From Branchiostoma lanceolatum (lineage: Eukaryota > Chordata > Leptocardii > Amphioxiformes > Branchiostomatidae): a DNA stretch of 64,000 nt. The notes beneath the pieces are model-generated. The model was not told the DNA's origin, made no database searches, and saw only the letters and a program-made list of their open reading frames with translations. The translations under genes and the position numbers were made by a program. Positions within the stretch are counted from its first letter, which is position 1. The number at the start of each line of letters is the position of its first letter. This document shows positions 36,301-47,489 of the stretch, piece by piece. Where the stretch lies: assembly GCF_035083965.1 (NCBI RefSeq), contig NC_089727.1, positions 5,833,501 through 5,897,500 of the forward strand. The letters are read 5' to 3'.

Positions 36301-39300
36301 CCTAATCAGGGAACATGTGTAGATGACAGCAGTATATGTGACAAAGATATGATCATCACAGAACATCCAGGAAAAGCTCAGGCTTTAAGAAAGGCAAGAG
36401 AGGCTCAGGCTCTAAAGATAGCTCAGAAAAAGGTAAGACAATATGACTCTACACAAGCAACATTTCAGGAACTTATCTGAGTGATTTAGAAGAAGGTCTT
36501 GTACATAGTCTTGAAAGGTAAGCATACTTAACTGAGGAATATGTGTACACACCTAACTAAATACATCATTTAAGATCACATTGCTGCTGTTTTATATGAA
36601 TACTAACTTCTAAAATCACTGCCATTCTGTTGACAGAAGCAAACCATCCATCCTGAGTATGGCAGCTTGCTGCAGAAGAGACTGACACAGGCCAGGGTGG
36701 GACTGCGGGAAGCCGTCTGCAGCCAAACCCCGGGAACTTACACTACAGAAGAGGTAACTACTTTCTTTGGTATTTTGCTGATAGTATACAGATACAGGTA
36801 CAGATATGTCAAGAGTTACTGTAACATATATTAACAGTTACTGGGTTACACATATTTGCCACTTTGAAAAACAGTGGGTTTGAGACATCCCTAGTGCAGC
36901 ACCCGCCAGGTATGCACAGTTTAGATATGCCTGAGTGCATTATACTGGGAGACGTGCATTGGAGATTTCTTCTAAGTAAGAGTGTTAGTGGACCTTATGT
37001 CTTATGTTGATCACTGCATGCTTCTTCTCTCCCCACAGTTATACTCCTATGGAGTTCACCAGTCCACATGTACTGTGACATCAGAGACAGCAGAGTCCTT
37101 CAGGTTTGTGTGTAGAGACCACCTCAGCCCTGCAGCTCTGGATGGGGGAGAGGGCATCACACTAACAGATGGAGGGGTGCTGGTACCACGGGAGGATGGC
37201 ACAGCAGGAAAAGAGGAATTTGTCAGGTACTAACATCTGTAAAGTAGATACCATTGGGTTCTTTTCAGGTGAACAGTTTGAAATATTTCTGGGCTTTGCA
37301 AGGCCAGGGTATAACATGTTATAGAAAATGCAAATGTTTTAAGGAGCAAAAAAAAGACAGAAATTTGCAATGGAAAAGTTACAGGTCTTAGTTGTCTCTT
37401 ACGTATTGTTGTCTGTCTTACCAAACTTGCCTTGTTGTTGGTTCAACTACATGTCTTTGTGTATTTGTCTTTGTTGTTTTGTTTGTTTCTTTGGAAAAGG
37501 ATATTGCAATTTTGTTTAATTCTAACCCTGAGATCACTGGATTGCTTCTATCCCTATAAATTAACCTGTTCTTTGTGTTAAAAACTGATGGATATTTGTG
37601 TTTCCCCAGTGCGCTGTTGGACACCCCAGGTGTAGACTCTAGCCTAGTGACTCCTGAATGGATCCACAACCACTACAGGTGGATCGTGTGGAAACTGGCA
37701 GCTATGGAAACAGCCTTTCCTGTACAGTTTGGAGGAAGGTTAGTATAAGAATGTTATTACACATGATGATGATGATTCGGTTTTATAAGAACTTTCAAAC
37801 TTTACATCTGAACAGTTTTTCTGTCGGCTAGATATACATAGTAGGCTGAATTCCATTGTCGACAATACAATGAACAACCAATATGAATAGCCAAGACAAG
37901 TAAATTTGCTCTTAGTCTTAAGTCATCTGTTTTTGGTTGCCAGCTACTTATACATGATTATTGATGTTCTGGCAATTCCAACCACTGCATGCTTCGTTTC
38001 TTTTCTCCCCACATTTATACTTCACAGGAAAAAAGAAATAAATTGTTTCCATCTTTTTATTCTTCAGTTGTATTTACATGTACGATTTTCTGTACTTATT
38101 TTTTTTACACAGATGTCTAACCCCTGACCAAGTTCTGATGCAACTGAAGTACAGGTATGACAGGGAAGTGGACCTGTCACAGAGGTAAGTTAAGTATGGC
38201 TTTTCAATGAAACAATAAGGATCTCGGAGACTGTTGCCAAAGCAGCATAGTTTTACCTCTGTCTGTAATTCGTACTTTATAGAGAAGCAACTTTGGGGAT
38301 TACTTTATCTCTCAGTGACAAAGAATTTTGAATTTGAGAGGAAAGAAAAATATCGTAAATCCTGATCCAAATCCTTAATGGTGTCTTAATTTGTTTTTCT
38401 TTGGAAAAAGTCATGAAAATCCATTCTCTTCATCAGTAGTAGTAGTAGTCAACTGCTGCAGTGGTCTGGACAATCAGTCTTTCTTCAGCCCTCTTAACTG
38501 CATCCTGTTCTTCACAAGCTTCTTTAGCTCATGTAAGTTTCATTTTTCTTTTTTTTTTACATTCTCTTTGTCACTTGTCATTTTGTTACAGATCAGCCCT
38601 GAAGAAGATACTGGAGAGAGACGACACCCCGTCTAAAACCCTGGTCCTCTGTGTGGCCAGGATTGTCCCTCATACTAGTGGTCAAGACTGTACCAGTGGT
38701 CAAGACTCAAAAAAGGTGCCACAGGTTTGTGATATCAAACAGTCTGGTATTGCTAGTATAAGATGGCTAGTCAGTTGAAACAAATTGCAGCCAATAAGTG
38801 AATTGTGAAAATCCAAAATGTCATAATCCCTGAAGTAACTGTTTGGCTACTAATTCTCCATTGGTTACAGAGTAAGGCAGCAGGAAAAATGGAGCATTCA
38901 GAACTAAGAAATTCAGTATTTTAGAATTCAACAGTATGTTCATGTACTGCAGTGTTCACAACACAGCCATACGATGCCTCTGCAAAGCATAAATATGAAC
39001 AGATAAGGAAAGTTTTGCAAGCTTCTATATACGATGTATTTCTGTTTTCCAAACAGAAGGAGACCATTGTTGAGCTGACTGATGGCTGGTATGGTGTAAG
39101 AGCTGCTCTGGACCCCCCTTTAGCAAGATTGGTAGAGTCCAAACATATCTATGTCGGCCAGAAGCTGTGTCTATCTGGAGCAGAGCTGGTCGGGTCACAG
39201 GATGCTTGTTCACCACTGGAGGTAAGGGCAGGGTGGTTTTGTTTAGAGGGGAGGGAGAGATGATTCAGGGCTGGAAATCCATTTTTGGGAATATGTGCAC

Positions 39301-42300
39301 TGAAGCACTTAACCTAAAAATGTAGGTGCACTGAAAAAGGGCAGGCATCAGTTCACAATAGATATCAGTTCAGCACCAAGGGCAGGTATGGTATCAGTAT
39401 CAGTGTCCAACAGATGTAACTTCAGCATTCAAAACAGAAATATCAGTATTTGAAACAGATAAAGCCAATGTAAAAACTCACAGTTGGAACAAAATTATTT
39501 GTCATAGATGGGAGGCATTTTTGCGGTGTCAATAATTTGTGGTGGACCCGTTACTGTGAAACCTGCGAAAATAGCACCATCGCAAAGTTTTAAGATTTAC
39601 AGTGTATCATGACCATTTCCAGGCCCCTGCCAACCTCCTGCTGAAGCTGTCTGCCAACGCCACCCGCCGTGCTCGCTGGGATGCCAAGTTGGGTTACCAT
39701 AGCAACCCGCAGCCCCTCCCCGTGAGTCTGGGTTCCCTGTGTGCAGACGGAGGGATGGTGGGGTGTGTGGATGTGCTGGTCCTCAGGAGTTATCCCATGC
39801 AGGTTAGTCATATAGAATACAACACGGTGTATTCCATATCACCCGAGGTACCAGCCTGACCTGCGAGAGGGCTGGGACCGAGGGTGATGCGGAATACACC
39901 GTGTTGTATTTTATTTATGTCATACCCACCCGAGTAAACACACATTTCAATGCGGAAAAGTTGAGGGAGTTTTGTGTCCTCGAACACAAAACTGTAACAA
40001 CATTGATTCCAACCTCCGAATCCGGTATTCGAATTTTAGACGGCGGCACAACCGGCGCGCTCGAAATGCATTCTATGGAAGCCCGTGTGATACAACTTCC
40101 AAACCCTATGTGATACGGATAGTTATCACACGGTCCGGAACACCCGTATCAGGCCCAGGCATGACATAAATGTAATTATACACTACACTTTCAGTTGGTT
40201 TCTTCTTTACGCCTGTGTACATATATCTGCCCTAAATAAAATAAATCAGTCAGAAGTTGCTCCTTGCTTACCACTTTGCACAACATTCATAATACCCTGC
40301 CATGTTTTAACTTGCTAATGTTCTTAACTCTTACACTCTTGCCTTTTAAATCATATTTTTGCATCGTGCATCACATTCCAATCATAAAATCAAGGGTCAC
40401 ACAAAGCTAGTTTTGGTCACGCAGCAATCGACTTCTAGTGAAAAGGGGGCCTATTTGAGCTTTGGGCTTTTGCTCTAAAGCTCTGAGATTTGAGCTTTTG
40501 CTCTAAAGCTCTGAGTTCAGAGATAATCGGATATTTAACATTTCACAGTACATGGAGAAGTACCCCAGTGGCAGCAGTGTGTTCAGGAGCCGTCGTGCTG
40601 AGGAGAAGGCAGCACGGAAACATGAGGAGGACAGGAACAGGAGGATGGAGAAACTCTACTCACAGATACAGGACAGGTTTGAGAGGAGGACAGCAGGAAA
40701 AGGTGAGACATGCAACCATATCATGCTCTTAGTATGACAGATAAGAGGGACTGTCTTATAGATGACTATATGTCTCTATCTATATGGCCTATCAGTCTAG
40801 CTTATGATTGTATAAAAGGCAACTCACACCAAGCCCTCTCTTTATTGTGCCTAACAGTGAAGTTTATTCAAGTTTATTCCCATTTAGCTGTCTAGCTGTC
40901 TGCCTAAGTCTCTAAGTGACAGCTGCTCTTCCAGGAAAAAAGACAAATACATATAAATATATAGGGGGTTGGATTGATTTGAACTATCTTTACAGGAGGG
41001 AGTACCTTCAGGAATAACTAGGCTAAACTACAGTACAACAGTTACTGTTACTACAAGTACAACACGCCTTTTAAAAAATGTTGTGGACATGGAGGCACCT
41101 GTATCTGTATAGATACATAGATACAGATACAGATGGCTCAACTCCACAACATTTTTCAAAATAAAATTTCAAAGTAACATGTATTACATATATTATGTAC
41201 TTCTAGGATCCAGTGTAGGTCGCAGGCGAAAGTCGTTACACCTGAAGACAGAAGACATCGAGAACCTTCAGACTGGGCAGGAGATCTACAATGCTCTGCA
41301 GGGGGCCATGGACCCAACGGAAATCGAGGTTGTAGAAATCACTTTTTCCACTATGCTACAAGGTTAACATAGCAATTAAACTCCATTGAAGTAGATAATT
41401 TCTTATGAAATGTTATCTAACATTTCAGAGGATCGTCAGAAGACTGATGTAGAACCTTTTTTGCTTTAGCACTTTTCTTGGTAAGGTGAAAAGTAACACA
41501 ACATTATGAATAAATAGATAGACTATGATGTATATGATTTGTGTTCTTTAAAGTTGAAAATCTTCACTCTATATGCAAGTGACAAGACAGATTTTAGGCA
41601 CAAGATAGTCTTATATGATACACATTGGATATGGTAACTGAACTGAATCTACTATTACCTGCACTCTCTGCAGCAATGCCTGAGCCCTGCACAGCGCTCC
41701 CGCCTGTACGACCACCAGCGCAGTTTGCAGGCAGAACAGCAGGGGGAGCTGCAGGCAGAGTTCCGCAAGGCCCTACAGCAGCTGGATGATGAGATCCCGG
41801 TCCAGAGGAATGTGGTGGCCATGTACAGAGTCAAGCTGGCGGACTACAAGAAGAAAGAGGCAGGAAATACAGGTAGGGAGATCTTATATATGTAAAAAGC
41901 AATGACATCACCTAACCACTAAGACGTCTTGACCACAGTAAAGAAAAGAAAACTGAGTTGGTATGGGCACGTTTCACGTTCATCTGGGCTTGCTGGCTGA
42001 TTACTATAAGAAGGAGGTAGGAAATATACAAGTATGGAGATCTTCTTATGTCTTGCAATGACAGTACCTAACCATGAAGACCTCCTGACCACAGTAAAGA
42101 AAAGAAAACTGAGTTGGTATGGGCCCATTTCACATTCATCAAGTCTTACTGGCTGAGTACCATATGAAGGAGGCAGGAAATACAAGTAGGGATATCTTCT
42201 TATGCCAAGCAATGGCACTGGTATAAGGCCTCCTAACCACAAAGACTTTGTTACCAGAGTAAAGAAAAGAAAACTGAAGTGGTATTGGCACATTTCATAT

Positions 42301-45300
42301 TGGAACTAGCCAAAACTATAGTATAAGGAACTGTTCAAGGTAGAAGAAAGGATAATATCAGAGAATGGAATGACATGAGAAAACTGCTTGTCAGATATTC
42401 TGTGGTGCCCCAACAGTCAAAAAGTTGACCAAGGGATAGATGGGATGAGATGAGCTGATGAGATGAAAGACATTGGTTAACTGGTAAATAAATGCTAAAA
42501 CAGCCAAAAGCTGTTTCAACAAGGTTGTATTAAGTTTTACACCATTGATGACTGCTATGCTATGTTTAATCAACTCCAAAGATATAACTATGATGACCTT
42601 TGAATATTTATGTTTTGCCAGAGCTGACCCTGACAGTGTGGCGACCCACAGACCATGTTATGGACCTGCTGAAGGAGGGAAAAAGACTCAAGATCTTCCA
42701 CCTGTCCACCTCTGCTGCAAGGTGTGTTGTCTTGAGCATTCTGTACTCTAAGTCAGTCACGCTCACTGTCCTGATGCAGGGAAGACAACTGGTGATGTGA
42801 TTTATGTCCCCCTCCATTCATTGTAATGGTGAAGTCGAATAAAAAAACAAAGAAATGATATGTTGCCTAAATGCCTAGACCAGGGACTGGCCCCTTGCTC
42901 CACTCCGTAAGGTTCCTCCATGTTGCATGGTTCCAAGCCATGCTACAAGTCAGACATGCTACATGATGCAATATCTTACTCAATCCCATCCCTACTGACT
43001 GTTGTAGTTCCACCCTTAAAAGATATGTCCAAACAGATCGCCAACCCAATGTCCCCAGTATGTTGCAACCCTGTACATCTAAACTCTACATACCTGGGGG
43101 GTGCTGCACTAGTGATCTCTCAAACCCACTGGCAGATTTATGTAACCCGGCAGAATAATGTTAATGGAAATTGCAAAGCAAGAGCATGGATGCATCTTCC
43201 ATCTTACAAAGGAAAAATCACTTCAATTTTTGGTCTCATATTTCAGGAACCAAGTGCAGCTGGCCAGCACACGTACCACTAGGTACCAAGACTTACCTGT
43301 GAAACCTGACACCCTGGCGGAGGTGTACAGCCCCAGGAAACTGGCCACCTTTGACGAGCTGTGTGCCTCTGACTTCAGTCCTGTCTGTGGGGAGGTGGAC
43401 ATTGTGGGAGTGGTGGTGTACATCACTGGACTGTCAACTGCTGGAAACAGGTGTTGTTTGTTTATTTGTTTTTTGTTTTGTTTATTTCATGTAACCGTTA
43501 AACCAGCTTTAGACATAACACTACAGTTTTGTATACCCCAACCTGTGTAAGACCAGACTCGGCAGACTTCAAGGTTTGATCCACTTATGCCAGAATGGAC
43601 CCCTCATCTTTTAAACATGTTTGAGGTGTTCTCCTCAAACATGGGGCCTCTGGCTTTATGTTCCATCTGAGAGCATGTTCCTTGCCGGAGCCAGGCACTC
43701 AGTTTTATGTGAGCCAAGTGATTCTGCCATACTTAAGGCTGGAAACGGTTTGTAAGATGGACTCACCAAATATTTTGCTAATCAAGCCCTCTTGAGGAGG
43801 ACTAACCCTCAATTAATCATAGAAATAATCTAAAGATGCCTTGAATTCTGCACTCACGCTGTCTCAATTGATGTACCCATATAATGTAAATGGCATCTTT
43901 ACTTATACAACTGTACACCCTTTTAGAATTGCTTCCCGTTTACTAGACATAGAATGAAGTTTTGTGTGATTTAACCTTAAAGAATTGCCTCTCCCAACAA
44001 CAGTGGAGTGCAGACTGTGTACTTAGCCGACGCAGACAAGAACCTGTGCTGCGTGAAGTTCTGGGGAGGAGTCTCGTCACACAGTCTTGAGGACGTCTTG
44101 AGACTGAAGGCCCTCGTGGGAGGAGCGAACCTCCAGTTGCGACCGGACGGCCGACACAAGGTGCCGTGCCTGGTGTTCGGTGACCAGGCCGACTTCTCAC
44201 AGAAACCACAACACACACACCTCAGGGAGGGACTTAGACAGCTGGAAGAAAGCATTAAGGTCAGTTATTAAACCCTCACAACAGATTCACATGTCCCTGT
44301 CCTTGGTGCTGAACCCCCCCCCCCACACACACACACATAATTGTATGTCTGTCCATGGTATCAGGTGGCTTAATTGCCATTGCTGATCCTGTTGCTTAGT
44401 GTAATTCAAGGCTCTATGTACAAGTAGGGGAATTTGACAAAACATTGAAGTTGTTGTAAATCATTCACCGTTTAGTTTTAAAAATCAAAAAGACCTCACT
44501 GTAAGAAACAAAGTGATCTTTGTTTGAAGTAAATTGGATGTTGTATAGATGAGAAATTGGCAAGTAGAATTTTAATTTTGGGCTATTGTTTCTATATACG
44601 GAATGGTGGTTGAATAAGGTAAGGTTCATTTGCTTGTAAGTACATAATCACATGTCCCTGTCCTTGGTGCTGAACCCTCCTTATGCAATATGTCTCTACA
44701 TGGTATTAAACCTCTTAGTTTCCATTGCTGAGCCAATTGCTTAACAGGCATCATGACTATGGAAAGATAACTCATTACTTAGTAAGGATGGAACTGTTTG
44801 TAGTGAGATTGTCATTGTTCGGTTGTTATTAACCGTAGTCAACAAGTTACCATTTGTAGTTTTGTTATAACTTTGAGACATCTTGTGTTCTTCCAGGATG
44901 TGAAGTCCTTTACAGAGTCCATGGTACAAGAAGTGGAGAGAGTTGTGTACAGCAGGCAACCATTCTCCCCCGGCCCTTCCAACACCTCTCGTGTCTGGGC
45001 CAGCCCTAACCCAGGCAACAGGACCGGACCTCACACACCTGCAGCTAGAATGTTCACACCAGCAAGGGCACACAGCACTCCTAACAACAGTGTCTCCACT
45101 CCAAGACCTGTACACTGTAACAGCCCAGCTGTTAATTCACAACAAGTAACACCTTATGGTGGAAATCCCTCTCACAGTAGTAATGTACAAAGCTCAGGTA
45201 AAGGCAAGCCGAGTGCCCATCCAAGAAGAAACCTCCTTGATCGAGTTCCCTCGCCACCCCCACTGACAACATTGGTTAGCCCCATCCCCCACAGAGTCAA

Positions 45301-46072
45301 GAGGGCTTTCAAGAGACCTGGGTTGGTACCACTGAATAATGGGAGGGGAAGCCCCGCTTTTGTCCCTCCTGTGAAAAGAACTGTGCCTGATACTGAAGAT
45401 AGCACTGACAATGTGGAGCAGGAAAAGAAAGAAAGCACTGTAGACTTGGGCTCGGGCACTGTGGCTGAAATCTCTGATGCAGAAATGGCTTCCATCTGCA
45501 CACAAAACACTCCAGACAAGAGGGAGGGACGAGCCGCAGATGACAACAGTCAAGAGAGTGCCATTAATGCCCAAGCACAACTAGATGGAGAGCAAAGAGA
45601 GGACTTTATTTCTGACACCCAGCTCCTTTCAGCCAGTGAGATTGGGCCGGGAACAGACGCCCAACCTAATGCACACTCTCCAGGACTAAAGGAAAAGGTG
45701 TCACCGAAACAGAGCAAGCCTTTACAAAGAAGAAGTGTTGGATATCGTCGGAGGGGAAGAGGAAGGAGAGGGGCAAATAACCAAGGAACAAGGGCAGCTG
45801 CTGTTCATAGCACTACTGATGTAGAGATGCCACGGTCGCAAACTACTCCTGAAGACTGTACAACACCAGAACCTGAGAGGTTAGCAATACTAGAAAAGGG
45901 AGAGAGTGCAATACCCTCTACCATTGACACTGTGGTAATCGAAGATGGCGCTGAGAAAGAAGCCGAGGTAGCTCAGAATTCAGCAGGCAGCTCACAGGAC
46001 TCTGTGGACAGCCAGAATGTGGCAACAAGGACAAGATCATCTCTCCGTCTGGCAAAGAAGCGGAAAAGATAG
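24371..46072 (+). CDS. BRCA2: Breast cancer type 2 susceptibility protein homologue
   Basis: Twenty-six coding exons sum to 11742 nt, 3913 residues: 24371-24503, 24889-24975, 25364-25600, 25842-25968, 26291-26343, 26522-26556, 26886-27024, 27358-27410, 27703-34846, 35089-35196, 35537-35615, 36081-36432, 36637-36753, 37039-37226, 37610-37738, 38113-38184, 38592-38724, 39057-39221, 39623-39802, 40549-40702, 41207-41328, 41674-41872, 42622-42721, 43247-43450, 44004-44259 and 44897-46072. BRCA2 loads RAD51 on ssDNA in homologous recombination. Residues 45-61 ([17 protein letters not shown]) match the PALB2-binding helix. BRC-type repeats span about 898-2600. The helical domain (about 2850-3018), OB1 (to 3177), tower (to 3335) and OB2/OB3 (to 3522) follow. 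The C-terminal exon has a [13 protein letters not shown] motif (about 3648) like the second RAD51 site and a basic KKRKR end. Exon 25842 has a second in-frame acceptor six bases on. The donor at 41329 is weak. Confidence 0.98.
29530..34640 (+). repeat. BRCA2: 23 BRC-type RAD51-binding repeats in one BRCA2 exon
   Basis: Repeats of the GFxTASxxxxxVSxxALxKA type start near 29530, 29790, 30208, 30505, 30655, 30805, 32085, 32325, 32470, 32610, 32740, 32885, 33022, 33160, 33290, 33424, 33570, 33767, 33914, 34072, 34234, 34384 and 34549. Repeats 1-6 form one class (TASxKxI, AMxKA, then AEVE or similar), and 7-23 another (TASGxKVxVS, ALxKAxQxW or LLSD). The RAD51-contacting FxxA is altered in repeat 9 (FQTT), repeat 14 (LQTA) and repeat 19 (FTTG). 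Repeats 9-10 and 11-12, with their linkers, are a recent duplicated pair. Confidence 0.93.
35620..35960. repeat. Degenerate tandem repeat rich in ATTGG
   Basis: About eight diverged units each containing gattggt plus gttcagcaccaaggacagg-like sequence. It lies in the BRCA2 intron between exons 35537 and 36081. The ATTGG words are reverse CCAAT boxes but here most simply reflect the repeat unit. Confidence 0.75.
39812..40172. mobile_element. Dispersed repeat, copy A (BRCA2 intron)
   Basis: About 360 bp that begins with a hairpin (gaatacaacacggtgtattc and its complement near 39890) and ends near gcatgacataaa. The interior has ttatcacacggtccggaaca. A second copy in opposite orientation is in a COMMD6 intron. 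No ORF of note. Confidence 0.75.
41845..42400 (+). repeat. Three tandem fragments of a decayed LINE tail, with copies of an exon end
   Basis: Three diverged units with spacing of about 156 and 165 bases. Each reads [14 protein letters not shown] or a decayed form, a motif typical of the C-terminal part of LINE reverse transcriptases. Units 2 and 3 also contain aggaggtaggaaatatac-like copies of the end of BRCA2 exon 41674-41872 and its donor region. The last unit runs into LAKTI and GTVQG-like sequence with stops. Non-functional. Confidence 0.65.
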
Positions 46073-47489
46073 AGCCATCACCGCCACAAATGACTGTTGT
46101 ATATATTTTAGTCGCTACATGTAGTTGTAGCATTTTCACAGCTACATGTAGTTGTAGAATTTTCACAAAAGTTCCATGTAGAGTTGTTCTGTAGAGCATA
46201 GCTGAAAGCACTAGCTGGATGTTTCTAATGCAAAACCTTATACTTTGTTCAAAGAATAGATATAATATGGGGATATTATAAATATCACTGTTAATGGTAC
46301 AGACTTTCCTAACTTGTACCTCCTTTTTCCAAAGTGCATTATCGAATTCAATGGTTATAAATGCAGTGAAGAATAGTTACTATTACAGAGTGGTTATAAA
46401 TGCAGTGAAGAATAGTTACTATTACAGAGGTAACACATCAAAAGTGTTAACAATGGAAAGTGGAATATCAGAAACCTTTGAAGCTTCAAAATCTGGTAAC
46501 ATGAAATGAAGATTTAAAATAGAGGCAACACGTCGAAACCAAAGACAGGTTGTATTAATGACGCTTATGTTTTGATAATCTCTGTTTTTACCTATAGTAA
46601 CATTACAAAGTGTAGCAGTGGTATTCAAAGTCACTGCAATTACTAATGACATGAACTATTGTCCTTACTTTGTTACTTGTTGCAAGTTGATGGACATAAA
46701 TGTTATAAACCAAGATTTTTCGTTGTCACTTGTTGAAGTACAGATAATATAACATCAATTTTAATTACATGCTGATGGTTCATTGATTTTTATTCAGTAA
46801 GGATCTTGCAGGCAACACACCCAAATTCCATTCTTATACAGAAGATTTTCAACCACATAAAACAATGACATGTTACACTCCACTAATGTAAAACAATATA
46901 CTTAAATCATTTCTGAAAATTGCAGTTAAAATCTATACATGTGATTGATTGATTGATTGATTAATTGACTGATTGCCTTGTTAAAGAGGCACCCAGGCAG
47001 GTTACAGCCAGTTGTAAGACCTTATCTAAATTTACTAAAAGTTTTAAGGATTGCATAGTTCATACATTATTAGAAGCTATTCAAATTTTGATTATGACCT
47101 GCATAAATTCAAAACATGTAGAACATTTACTGTCATATATTGCACAACATATTTACGTCATTTTTTTTATTTCAGACAGTTAACTGTGTGATAATTTATC
47201 ACAAACTGTACATTAACTTTCTGATATTAAATCAACAACTCTAAAACAGTACTAAATCTGCTATGATTGGTAAAGATAACATTACAATTTTTTTTAATTT
47301 GAAGCAAATCGACATACAAATCATTCAAAACAATGCTCAGTATTGAATTAAAAGTTTTTCCAACAATTCCTGTTATTGTAGAAAACAGCAATCCTGGTAA
47401 ATACAGATTCCTGAGGAAAACATGGATGGGTAGAGGGGCTGTATAGTCAGGTCAGGGCTGTCTCCAGGACCCGATGGAAACTAACAATG
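46073..47489. other. Convergent 3' ends of BRCA2 and CLN5
   Basis: Both flanking genes end here, so the space should hold two 3' UTRs. AATAAA on the minus strand at 46789-46794 is a possible CLN5 poly(A) signal. No clear AATAAA follows BRCA2. A 36-bp tandem duplication (ggttataaatgcagtgaaga) lies at about 46350-46425 and a short GATT repeat near 46944. No ORF is convincing. Confidence 0.5.
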
